From: Gilvimarinus sp. 2_MG-2023
GTDB taxonomy: Bacteria > Pseudomonadota > Gammaproteobacteria > Pseudomonadales > Cellvibrionaceae
Reading direction: 5' to 3'
Length of the DNA: 64,000 bases
NCBI RefSeq assembly: GCF_030547685.1
Contig: NZ_JAUOQM010000048.1
Coordinates: 515,625 to 579,624 of the forward strand
Shown piece by piece: positions 28,640 to 36,751 of the stretch (positions within the stretch are counted from its first letter, which is position 1; the number at the start of each line of letters is the position of its first letter). Made by a program: the position numbers and the translations under genes. Below the pieces are notes generated by a model. That model saw only the letters and a program-made list of their open reading frames with translations, did not search any database and had not been told where the DNA came from.

Positions 28640-30658
28640 TTAAAAGCTATAGTTGACCGACAACCGGATATCACGCCCCGCCTCCCAAGGACCAACCACC
28701 AAGCCATAACCCTCTACCGCTGAATAATCCCCCACACTGGAGTGATCGCGGTAATGCTCGTCAAACACATTGATGATAGCGGCATTGAGACTCAAGCCAT
28801 TAACAACTTCCCACTCGGCAAACAGATCAACTGTGGTATAGCCTTCCTTTTCTAATTCATAGAGTGAGGGCAACCAACCTGCATCAAAATCTTGATAAAG
28901 TGTACCGATGGTTAAATCGTCAACGTAACCGATGTTAAACCCCGCTTTAAAACTCTCTACCGGACTGTACTCCAAACCCAGGTTCCAAGTGTCACCGCGG
29001 GAATTACCCAAATGTCTAAACTCATAGGCACTTAAATGAATAGTGCCAAAGTCTTGCGTATAAAAGCCCGCTTTGGGGTCGAACTCGGAGTCGACATTGG
29101 AGTAACCCATATGAGCATAGAAATCACCCAAAACGTAACCGAGATCGAACTCAACGCCACTGGTGTTTACCGTGCCCGCATTGTCGTAGAACGGGCCGCC
29201 GTAGAGTTGATCAAACATAGCGTTTTCAATTTCCGAATCGAAAATCGCTAATTTTGCATTCAAGTTTGACCCCGTGTACTCCACCGATGCTTCCACATTA
29301 CTGACCGTTTCACCGACGATATCCTCAGCAAAGGGAGAACCTGCCGCTTCAGGCGTTTCAATGGTAAAACCATCGCCAATTTCTTTGCCTCGAAAGGCTT
29401 CAGCGTAACTCAAACCCAGCGCCCAATGCTGAGTCACTTCATACAATAGGCCGGCATTGAAGCTGACATCCGAGTCTTCAAATTCACCCGGCTCGCCCGC
29501 GGCCCCGGCCAGCACCTGCTGTTGGAATTCATAGTTGTCGTAGCGAACGCCATAGCTTAGTAACAACTGATCAGTGACTTGCGAGTAAGCCTGAACATAA
29601 GCGCCGAGCACTTCACCCTTCTCTTGTGCATACAAAGGGTCGCCACTATCGACCTGGTCATCGCGATAATCAACACCATAGGTCAGGCGATGATCGCCTA
29701 TTTCGGTGGTATTTCTCAGATCAAAACCAAACGTAGCAATTTCGGTATACCAATCGAAGCGGCCGCCTTTAAAGGATGAGACCGTATCGTATAGCGTGGC
29801 CTCAAGGTTTAGCGCCGGCCCCTGGTGTAGCGCATAATTAGCGACAACAGTGTCGCGCTCGGCCTTGCTCGGGTACAACAGCTCATCGGGCTGTACGTGC
29901 CAGTTGGGGCGGCTGCTGAACATCGCCTCTTCCTCACGGGTTTCATAACTCAAGGAAAGATTTTGGTTCGAACCTATCGCACCGCTGAGTTTCACAAAGC
30001 CCATATTTTGGTCGGATGCTGTGCCCAATACATCGTCACCATTTCCGTCTTCAAAATTGTCGCGGCTGGTGTCGTTGTAATAACCCAGTAAACCCCAATC
30101 GTCGGTCAGGCGGCCATAGAGACTGACATTGTACTGCTCGCCGGCATTGGTGAAATGGCTGGCACTGAGTTTGCCGCCAAAGGATTCATCGCTCGCTAGC
30201 AGGTCGTCAACACTTTTCGTTTTAAAGCGGATCGCACCACCAATGGTTCCGGCCCCACTGCTCGCCTCGCCGGCGCCCGCTTGAACATCCACCTGCTTTA
30301 ACAGATTGGGGTCGATGCTAACCCGGCCAATATGATGAAACAGGGTTGAAGCTTGGGGCGCACCGTCGACAGTGACGTTAACGTAGTTATCTTCCAGGCC
30401 GCGAACATAGATTTTCTGCGCAATTCCGAGTGAACCGCCGACATTGACCGAAGGCGTCAAACGGAACACATCTGACAAATCGTTCGCCTGGTAGGACTCT
30501 AATTGCTCCGAGGTGACCTCAAAGTTGGTTGCCTGCCCGACCACGGTAACCGTTTCAATGGTGCCCAGCTCGCTGTCATTGGCCAGAGTTGATGCGGACA
30601 CACCGCTCAGCGCTGCAATAAACGCGGCGAGAATTCTTTTCTTTCCTACAGTAATCAT
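28640..30658 (-). CDS. TonB-dependent receptor, iron/heme/siderophore type
   Basis: A 672-residue outer-membrane receptor. The ATG at 30658 opens the signal peptide (MITVGKKRILAAFIAALSG...), so the ATG at 30691 is not preferred. The plug starts ETVTVVGQATNFEV and contains IYVRGLEDNYVNVTVDGAPQ and FHHIGRVSIDPNLLKQVDV; the barrel ends DIRLSVNYSF. The FHHIGR-type plug resembles receptors for heme or hydroxamate siderophores, but the ligand is not certain. A Fur-like box lies 42 bases upstream of the start, supporting iron regulation. Confidence 0.9.
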   Translation of the reverse strand: MITVGKKRILAAFIAALSGVSASTLANDSELGTIETVTVVGQATNFEVTSEQLESYQANDLSDVFRLTPSVNVGGSLGIAQKIYVRGLEDNYVNVTVDGAPQASTLFHHIGRVSIDPNLLKQVDVQAGAGEASSGAGTIGGAIRFKTKSVDDLLASDESFGGKLSASHFTNAGEQYNVSLYGRLTDDWGLLGYYNDTSRDNFEDGNGDDVLGTASDQNMGFVKLSGAIGSNQNLSLSYETREEEAMFSSRPNWHVQPDELLYPSKAERDTVVANYALHQGPALNLEATLYDTVSSFKGGRFDWYTEIATFGFDLRNTTEIGDHRLTYGVDYRDDQVDSGDPLYAQEKGEVLGAYVQAYSQVTDQLLLSYGVRYDNYEFQQQVLAGAAGEPGEFEDSDVSFNAGLLYEVTQHWALGLSYAEAFRGKEIGDGFTIETPEAAGSPFAEDIVGETVSNVEASVEYTGSNLNAKLAIFDSEIENAMFDQLYGGPFYDNAGTVNTSGVEFDLGYVLGDFYAHMGYSNVDSEFDPKAGFYTQDFGTIHLSAYEFRHLGNSRGDTWNLGLEYSPVESFKAGFNIGYVDDLTIGTLYQDFDAGWLPSLYELEKEGYTTVDLFAEWEVVNGLSLNAAIINVFDEHYRDHSSVGDYSAVEGYGLVVGPWEAGRDIRLSVNYSF

Positions 30659-30699
30659 AGAAACCCTACGTTTAAGATAATAGAAGAACACATGATACT

Positions 30700-30718
30700 G
30701 ATAATTATACTCATTTGC
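30700..30718. promoter_or_regulatory. fur box: Fur box upstream of TonB receptor
   Basis: GATAATTATACTCATTTGC matches the 19-bp Fur consensus at 15 positions, and a further ATAATTATC half-site follows at about 30719-30727. It sits in the promoter region of the minus-strand receptor. Confidence 0.65.
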
Positions 30719-30889
30719 ATAATTATCTCAAGCACCAGACGTAAGACTTCACAGCCCGCCAGTTAATGAGCCGACAAACCGTCAAGAAACGTAATACAAG
30801 TGGGCTTTTAGCCACGCACCTGCCACCCCTCAACGCAGTGTGCTACATTCGTTCTACTTCTAATAACCCTTCGGAAAACGGAGACAGCG

Positions 30890-32164
30890 ATGAAACTCGA
30901 ATCCCTTGCCCTGCATTGTGGCTATACATCAGAACCTACCACCAAGGCAGCAACCACGCCTATATATCAAACGACGTCTTATACCTTTGACGATACCCAG
31001 CACGGCGCCGATTTATTCGATTTAAAGGTCGCCGGCAACATATACACCCGTATTATGAACCCGACCAACGCAGTGCTAGAAGAACGCGTAGCGGCAATGG
31101 AAGGAGGAATTGCCGGCTTGGCCCTCGCCTCGGGCATGGCCGCCATTACCTACGCGATTCAATGCATTACCGAGGCCGGCGACAATATCGTCAGTACCAG
31201 TCAGCTGTACGGTGGCACCTACAATCTGTTTGCCCACAGCTTGCCGCGCCAGGGTATTGAGGTGCGCATGGCCTCGTTCGACGACTACGACAAACTGGAA
31301 AGTCTGATCGACGACAAAACCAAAGCGCTTTTTTGCGAGTCCATCGGCAACCCGGCGGGCAATATTGTCGACCTACAAAAACTGGCCGACATCGCCCACA
31401 AGCACGGCGTGGTTTTAATTGTCGACAACACGGTCGCCACGCCCTTTTTGTGCAAACCTTTCGAGTACGGCGCCGACATCGTGGTGCACTCGCTGACCAA
31501 ATACATTGGCGGCCACGGCACCACGGTAGGCGGCATGATTGTCGACTCCGGCAAATTTGACTGGGTGGCCAACAAAGCGCGCTACCCCATGCTCAACGAG
31601 CCCGACCCCTCTTATCACGACGTGGTCTATACCGAGGCTTTGGGTGAAGCTGCCTATATCGGCCGCTGCCGTGTCGTGCCGCTGCGCAATACGGGCTCTG
31701 CCCTAGCGCCCCACAGTGCGTTTTTAATCATGCAGGGTCTGGAAACTTTGGGCCTACGCATGGAGCGCCACTGTGAAAACGCACAGGCCGTGGCCAAGCA
31801 CTTGCAAGCGCACCCCAAGGTAACCTGGGTTAACTACGCTGGGCTTACCGACAGCCCCTACCACGCCCTCAGCCAGAAAATAACCAAAGGGCAAGCGTCC
31901 GGCATTCTTAGCTTTGGCATTCAGGGTGGTAAGGAAGCGGGAACTCAGTTTATCGATGCGTTGCAGATGATTCTGCGACTGGTCAACATCGGTGACGCCA
32001 AATCTCTGGCTTGCCACCCGGCGACCACCACTCACCGCCAGCTCAATGAAGAAGAGTTAAAGTCGGCCGGGGTTTCTGAGGACTTGGTGCGCCTATCGGT
32101 AGGCATCGAGCACATCGATGATATTATCGCCGACATTGATCAAGCACTAGAAAAAGTCAGCTAA
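30890..32164 (+). CDS. metY: O-acetylhomoserine sulfhydrylase
   Basis: A 424-residue PLP enzyme of the Cys/Met metabolism family that makes homocysteine from O-acetylhomoserine and sulfide. The start MKLESLALHCGY and TTPIYQTTSYTF are MetY hallmarks. PLP binding: SGMAAITYAI, VDNTVATPF, and the Schiff-base lysine in VHSLTKYIGGHG (Lys204). Length is typical. It lies alone between two iron genes; no SAM riboswitch was recognised upstream. Confidence 0.95.
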   Translation: MKLESLALHCGYTSEPTTKAATTPIYQTTSYTFDDTQHGADLFDLKVAGNIYTRIMNPTNAVLEERVAAMEGGIAGLALASGMAAITYAIQCITEAGDNIVSTSQLYGGTYNLFAHSLPRQGIEVRMASFDDYDKLESLIDDKTKALFCESIGNPAGNIVDLQKLADIAHKHGVVLIVDNTVATPFLCKPFEYGADIVVHSLTKYIGGHGTTVGGMIVDSGKFDWVANKARYPMLNEPDPSYHDVVYTEALGEAAYIGRCRVVPLRNTGSALAPHSAFLIMQGLETLGLRMERHCENAQAVAKHLQAHPKVTWVNYAGLTDSPYHALSQKITKGQASGILSFGIQGGKEAGTQFIDALQMILRLVNIGDAKSLACHPATTTHRQLNEEELKSAGVSEDLVRLSVGIEHIDDIIADIDQALEKVS

Positions 32165-32172
32165 CCCTCTGC

Positions 32173-32205
32173 AGCCGGCGCGAGATAACGCGCCGGCTAT
32201 CTTTT
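32173..32205 (+). terminator. Terminator after metY
   Basis: AGCCGGCGCG (32173-32182) pairs with CGCGCCGGCT (32189-32198), followed by ATCTTTT. A strong stem with a short T-run. Confidence 0.8.
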
Positions 32206-32235
32206 CACTCCTCGCCATCACTCCTCTGAAAAACT

Positions 32236-32281
32236 AGTTGACAATATCAACCTTACTTTTATATAGTTGACAATGTCAACT
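32236..32281. promoter_or_regulatory. Two MarR-type palindromic operators overlapping a promoter
   Basis: GTTGACAATATCAAC (32237-32251) and AGTTGACAATGTCAACT (32265-32281, perfect around a central A) repeat at 29-base spacing. TTGACA at 32238 and TATAGT at 32262 form a -35/-10 pair 18 bases apart that overlaps both palindromes, so the MarR protein encoded just downstream probably represses itself and the reductase. Confidence 0.75.
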
Positions 32282-32295
32282 ATTGGGGCGAGACG

Positions 32296-32751
32296 ATGAC
32301 TACAAATATTGCTTTAAACGACACCCTTCATCGACTTATTCATACCTACAAAAAGCAGCTAGTACAAAACATTCGGGCTGAGGGTATAGCCCTGCCCATC
32401 ACTCATATCCGCACTCTCAAATGTATTCGCGCCTACCCTCTCAGCACGGGAAAATCGATTGCCTCTAGCCTCAATCGAGACAAGGCCCAGGTTGCCCGGG
32501 TACTGAATGATTTAATTGCCACAGGGTTTATTGAAAAGCAGCCAAACCCAGACGACAAACGCAGCCAGCTGCTCGCACTCACGCTAACGGGAAACCAACT
32601 GCTGGATGAAATACAACGCATAGAGCAACGGGTCGGCATTCAATTAACCCGTGGTATCGACCCGCTAGCGCTAGAGCAATTTATGCAAACCTCCGCTCGC
32701 ATCATAAAAAATGGGGCTGAGGAATCTGATCACAACCAGTGTGGGGATTAA
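32296..32751 (+). CDS. MarR family transcriptional regulator
   Basis: A 151-residue winged-helix dimer. The recognition region is STGKSIASSLNRDKAQVARVLNDLI, followed by the wing GFIEKQPNPDDKRSQLLALTLTGN with the usual DKR. The gene lies 14 bases after the twin palindromes and 4 bases before the siderophore-interacting protein gene, so it likely regulates both. The signal sensed is unknown. Confidence 0.93.
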   Translation: MTTNIALNDTLHRLIHTYKKQLVQNIRAEGIALPITHIRTLKCIRAYPLSTGKSIASSLNRDKAQVARVLNDLIATGFIEKQPNPDDKRSQLLALTLTGNQLLDEIQRIEQRVGIQLTRGIDPLALEQFMQTSARIIKNGAEESDHNQCGD

Positions 32752-32755
32752 TATT

Positions 32756-33490
32756 ATGGCAAAACCACCAGTCTTTAACTTGAGTGTCGAGCGAGTCCAG
32801 CAAGTCTCTCCTCATATGCGTCGCGTAACGCTCGGTGGGCAGGCACTTGAAGCCTTTCCCGCCGACCAAGCCAGTGCCTACGTTAAGCTGTTATTCCCAC
32901 AGACCGGCAGCTCCCCGTTGATGCGAACTTACACTGTTAGCGCCCAGCGTACGGGGGAAATTGATATAGACTTCGTCTTGCATGATGCGCCGGGGCCCGC
33001 TGCCCAGTGGGCCAGCACGGCGCAGCCCGGTAGTCGACTATCGCTAGCAGGCCCCGGCCCCAAAAAATTAATCAACCACAATGCCGATTGGTTTTTATTG
33101 GCGGGGGATATGACGGCACTACCGGCGCTCCACGTCAACCTCGCTCAACTGCCGGCCCACGCACAGGGATACGCCGTGATCGAGGTGCCCTGCAACGATG
33201 ATATACAACCCCTAACCCACCCGCCCGGGCTCGAGGTGCACTGGCTGATCAACCCAACTCCCGACCCAGAGGGCAACCCCTTGCTCAATAAGGTGGCCAC
33301 ACTGCCCTGGCTACCCGGAAAAGTTGCCGTTTGGGCCGCGTGTGAATTCAACAGCATGCGCGCTCTGCGCCAGTATTTTAAACACCAACGCGAAATCGAA
33401 AAAACGCACCTATATTTATCCAGCTATTGGAAGCTGGGCGACAACGAAGACGGGCACAAACGGGCTAAACAGCAAGCTAACGCAAACTAA
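32756..33490 (+). CDS. Siderophore-interacting protein (ferric-siderophore reductase, ViuB-like)
   Basis: A 244-residue FAD/NAD(P)H-type reductase that frees iron from imported ferric siderophore in the cytoplasm. The ATG at 32756 is preceded by GGGGA; the longer frame from 32711 is not needed. The FAD-binding part has MRTYTVSAQ (R-x-Y-T) and DFVLHDAPGPAAQWA; the NAD domain has DWFLLAGDMTALPAL and VWAACEFNSMRALRQYF. It ends overlapping the convergent tonB gene by 14 bases. Its neighbours (TonB system, receptors) fit iron uptake. Confidence 0.93.
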   Translation: MAKPPVFNLSVERVQQVSPHMRRVTLGGQALEAFPADQASAYVKLLFPQTGSSPLMRTYTVSAQRTGEIDIDFVLHDAPGPAAQWASTAQPGSRLSLAGPGPKKLINHNADWFLLAGDMTALPALHVNLAQLPAHAQGYAVIEVPCNDDIQPLTHPPGLEVHWLINPTPDPEGNPLLNKVATLPWLPGKVAVWAACEFNSMRALRQYFKHQREIEKTHLYLSSYWKLGDNEDGHKRAKQQANAN

Positions 33491-34301
33491 AACGCACCGG
33501 AACGATCACCTCCAATGGCTTGCCGCGTAAGCTATCGGGACGAGTGGGCAAGGGTTGTGCACGCTGTAGAAGTGCCCGCACTTCCCGGTCCAGCAGAAAA
33601 TGACCGCTCGTTTGGGTGATTTCTGAATGCAGCGTCTCACCATTAGCCGCTATAACAAATCGCACGACCGAAGTCCCTTGTGCGCGCTGTTGCCGAGCCA
33701 ACCGAGGGTAGCGTTTTTTCTTTTCTAAATGGGCGGCCAAAAGACTCTGCCAGTTCGCACGCTGCCCGGCCAATCGCTCCTGCTTATTTTTTGTGTGTTG
33801 GGCGGCTTTTTTTTCTGCCGCGCGAGCCGCCGACGCCGTTTCTTGACGATTGGGTTGTAACTCGGGCGAATCTTTCTCGGTTACGGGCTGTTCAATATCC
33901 GCTGTAACTTGCTCTACTTTTTCGTCACTGACGGTTTCTTCAGGTATTTTTGCTGCCTTCATCGGTTCGGGCTTATGTACAGCAGGCGTCGCTTGATGCT
34001 GGTGCTCACGCGATTGGGCAGGCGCTGGTTTACGATTTTGTTTCTTTTTTACTGGCTCTTCCGAGGGAGCCACTGTGGGCTTAGGTCTTGCCCTACGCTG
34101 CATTTGAGAGGGGGCGTGTGATGGTGCAGCGGTATAAGTGGCGAAGACGATAGGCGCACCGCCTCCTGAAAACTGACTCATGTCACTAGGCCAATGATGA
34201 CTAACAGCCCAGACTACAGCACCGTAAGCCGACAAGACTGCCGCAATGGCTACCGCCCAGTGGCGGGGTTTTAGCCGGTAATGTGCTTTAAAGTCTGTCA
34301 C
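33477..34301 (-). CDS. tonB: TonB energy transducer
   Basis: A 274-residue protein with one N-terminal membrane span (about 15-35), a long Pro/Lys/Glu-rich periplasmic linker (roughly 55-170) and a C-terminal TonB domain containing KKRYPRLARQQRAQGTSVVRFVIAANGE. It transfers proton-motive energy to outer-membrane receptors. It is the last gene of the PepSY-exbB-exbD-tonB set; only 3 bases separate it from exbD. Confidence 0.93.
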   Translation of the reverse strand: MTDFKAHYRLKPRHWAVAIAAVLSAYGAVVWAVSHHWPSDMSQFSGGGAPIVFATYTAAPSHAPSQMQRRARPKPTVAPSEEPVKKKQNRKPAPAQSREHQHQATPAVHKPEPMKAAKIPEETVSDEKVEQVTADIEQPVTEKDSPELQPNRQETASAARAAEKKAAQHTKNKQERLAGQRANWQSLLAAHLEKKKRYPRLARQQRAQGTSVVRFVIAANGETLHSEITQTSGHFLLDREVRALLQRAQPLPTRPDSLRGKPLEVIVPVRFSLR

Positions 34302-34304
34302 CGG

Positions 34305-34718
34305 TTATCCACCCTGCTCACCGACTAAAGCAATTTGGTTATAACCCAAGCCGCGCAGTTTATTCATTAAGTCCATTAACTCGCCATAGCCGACACTGCG
34401 ATCGGCACGCAAAAAAATGCGTTCACCTTTGCGATCCTGTATCAGGCCGCTCAAGGCTGTTGCCAGCTCATCTTGAGCTACCGGCTTTTCGCCCAAAATA
34501 AGCGTTAGATTTTCATTCAATGTTAGATAAATAGAATCGTCTGCATCGGGCGTCGATTGACTGCTGACCTCAGGTAAGTCAACCGGGATATTAACCGTCG
34601 CCAGGGGCGCCGCAACCATAAAAACAATCAATAGGACCAATACCACATCAATAAAAGGGGTTACGTTTATTTCATGGTTTTCTTGTAATTCAGAATCGGT
34701 CATTTTTCCAAAAGCCAT
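34305..34718 (-). CDS. exbD: ExbD proton-channel protein (iron TonB system)
   Basis: A 137-residue single-span protein with the key Asp in INVTPFIDVVLVLLIVFMVAAPL. The start codon shares a base with the exbB stop (TAATG), implying coupled translation. It partners the adjacent ExbB and TonB. Confidence 0.95.
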   Translation of the reverse strand: MAFGKMTDSELQENHEINVTPFIDVVLVLLIVFMVAAPLATVNIPVDLPEVSSQSTPDADDSIYLTLNENLTLILGEKPVAQDELATALSGLIQDRKGERIFLRADRSVGYGELMDLMNKLRGLGYNQIALVGEQGG

Positions 34719-35470
34719 TACTTATGTTCCTCGCGGTCAATATGTAAAGACACCAGTCGCATGATTTCATGAGCAAACCCTCCAACATGCGTGCGGTAGT
34801 GAGCAATTTGACGGGACAAAGTGTTGTAGATCATCACGGCGGGAATAGCGGCCACCAAGCCCATCCCTGTAGCAAGTAACGCCTCAGCAATACCGGGAGC
34901 CACCACCGCTAAATCGGTCGTTTGTGCTTTAGATATACCAATAAAACTATTCATAATGCCCCACACAGTGCCAAATAAACCGATAAAGGGTGCTGTAGAA
35001 CCAATAGTGGCTAGAACACCAGTGCCGCTGGCAATCCAGCGCCCCACTTCGGTTTCCAAACGAGCAAACCGATACCCCAACCGCTCCTTCGTTCCCATCG
35101 CTGCCAGTCCATGTGATGTATTTATTTCGTCGATCGCGGCTGACAAAAATGTTTTCCCCACACCAGCTTCCAACACGTCAACTGACAGAGGTAGCGTGTT
35201 GCGATTTATCATTTGTGCCAGCGCCTCTTTTATTTCCCGCTTTGCCCGAAAAAGCTGAAAGAACTTTAAAAAAGCTATTATCCAAGTTAAAAACGATGCG
35301 AGTAAAAGCCCCAGCATAACGGTTTTTACCACCCAATCCGCCTGCAGGTACATTCCAAGAGGAGATAAATCGTGAGGCACTTCAGCAGCTTTACTCGGCG
35401 TAAAGCAAAAACCCAATAAAATCGTAATGATAAGTTTTCTCAACACTCTAGATTGCATTAATCGCATCAT
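34718..35470 (-). CDS. exbB: ExbB proton-channel protein (iron TonB system)
   Basis: A 250-residue three-span inner-membrane protein of the longer ExbB type. The N-terminal stretch to about residue 28 looks like a signal peptide (TPSKAAE), as in ExbB of Pseudomonas. Channel motifs: GVLATIGSTAPFIGLFGTVWGIMNSF and GIAEALLATGMGLVAAIPAV. The start overlaps the PepSY gene by four bases. Confidence 0.95.
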   Translation of the reverse strand: MMRLMQSRVLRKLIITILLGFCFTPSKAAEVPHDLSPLGMYLQADWVVKTVMLGLLLASFLTWIIAFLKFFQLFRAKREIKEALAQMINRNTLPLSVDVLEAGVGKTFLSAAIDEINTSHGLAAMGTKERLGYRFARLETEVGRWIASGTGVLATIGSTAPFIGLFGTVWGIMNSFIGISKAQTTDLAVVAPGIAEALLATGMGLVAAIPAVMIYNTLSRQIAHYRTHVGGFAHEIMRLVSLHIDREEHK

Positions 35471-36591
35471 GACACCTTTGCCGCTGTGGTTACGGCTCTT
35501 TGTTTTATTTGATTTTTTTTAACGGGCCTGCGGCGCCACCAAAAAACTAAGCCGGTAATAACAACTGCCACCAATGCACCACTGACCAAACTCCATAGAA
35601 TCTGACCTGCCAAGCCCAACATCACACCGGTATGCCAGGTATACCACGAGCGTTCATAGGCACTAGCAGGGGAATGGCTATAACGATTATTAAGAGCCAC
35701 TGTTTCACCTGTATTGGGATGTATAAAAATTTGTTCCCAGCCACTAGGGTGCATCTGACCCGGGCGACGCAACCAGAATCCATACGTATTTTTTTCCCCA
35801 CCCCGGTCCCCCAGTGCGCTAATATCCGTGTTTTTAAAGCGTGACTGGACCACATCAATCGCATCTAGTAACGTCAATTTCGGGTTTTTTATAGGGAAAA
35901 TTTTTGGGGGCTTGGGAGGCATAGGCGAAAAAGTCACCGCGCGCACAACTGGCATCACTTGCTTATTGAAAGTGAGTGTTATGCCCGTAAATGCCAAAAG
36001 AAAGACAATTGGCAAAGTCACTAAACCCAGCACATTATGCCAACTAAGTGAGTCATTTTGTTTACGCAAGCGCTTTACGGTTGAGCGCCGCATTGGCCAC
36101 CACAAATAAACCCCCACCAACGACAGCACCATCAATAATAAACTTGCGCCGCCAACAATGTATCGCCCTGGCGGACCGATAGTGAGGTTGCGGTGTAACG
36201 CTAAAATAAAATTAACCGGCCCCTCGCTAGTGCGTCGAACTAGCTCGCCGGTGTAGCCGTTAAGATATAAATTGAAATGATCACGTCCGCCCGCAGAATT
36301 TGGCACCGAGACAAACGACGCATAAGGGCGAGCTTCATCAGGTTTAGGAACGCCAACGTAATGAAGCCTAATGCCCGGAGCATAGGACTTTAACCGCTGC
36401 GCTGCCTGTTTAAGCGTCATAGGTTTACCTTGAGGATTGACCGCAAAATATTGCGGCTCAAGCAAACGCTCCAAAGTAGGCTGATAGGCCAGCAACACGC
36501 CAGTCAATGCCGTAATTAATAGCGGTACAGCGCTGGTTATGGCCAGCCACAAATGCATTTTTCGCCAAAACTTTCTGCTCGTGACGACCAT
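35467..36591 (-). CDS. PepSY-associated membrane protein (iron-regulated type)
   Basis: A 374-residue inner-membrane protein with about four membrane segments (near 17-38, 145-165, 195-215, 335-358) and PepSY domains between them. The ATG at 36591 (MVVTSRKFWRKMHLWLA) is the real start; the open frame upstream to 36966 runs over the opposite receptor gene. RKFWRKMHLWLAI and LSWHNVLGLVTLP are typical. Related proteins have been proposed as ferric-siderophore reductases of the inner membrane. It heads the exbB-exbD-tonB operon, divergent from a receptor across a Fur-like box. Confidence 0.92.
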   Translation of the reverse strand: MVVTSRKFWRKMHLWLAITSAVPLLITALTGVLLAYQPTLERLLEPQYFAVNPQGKPMTLKQAAQRLKSYAPGIRLHYVGVPKPDEARPYASFVSVPNSAGGRDHFNLYLNGYTGELVRRTSEGPVNFILALHRNLTIGPPGRYIVGGASLLLMVLSLVGVYLWWPMRRSTVKRLRKQNDSLSWHNVLGLVTLPIVFLLAFTGITLTFNKQVMPVVRAVTFSPMPPKPPKIFPIKNPKLTLLDAIDVVQSRFKNTDISALGDRGGEKNTYGFWLRRPGQMHPSGWEQIFIHPNTGETVALNNRYSHSPASAYERSWYTWHTGVMLGLAGQILWSLVSGALVAVVITGLVFWWRRRPVKKNQIKQRAVTTAAKVS

Positions 36592-36670
36592 AAAAAACCG
36601 CACCCCTAAAATACGAAACCTTTCTATTTGCAAAGGAATTAACCTACCAAAAACCCGCACGGATTGTAAT

Positions 36671-36689
36671 GCTAATAATAATGATTTGC
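36671..36689. promoter_or_regulatory. fur box: Fur-like box in divergent promoter
   Basis: GCTAATAATAATGATTTGC matches the 19-bp Fur consensus at 14 positions. It lies between the PepSY operon and the TonB receptor and could control both. Confidence 0.55.
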
Positions 36690-36751
36690 AACATCGATAA
36701 GTTTCTGACAGAATTCTGCCCCCAGTTACGGATACCTGTTGGAGCCACGCA

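Noticed and set aside
30740..30889. SAM-responsive riboswitch in front of metY
   Set aside because: No S-box or SAM-II/SAM-SAH core sequences could be recognised in this leader.
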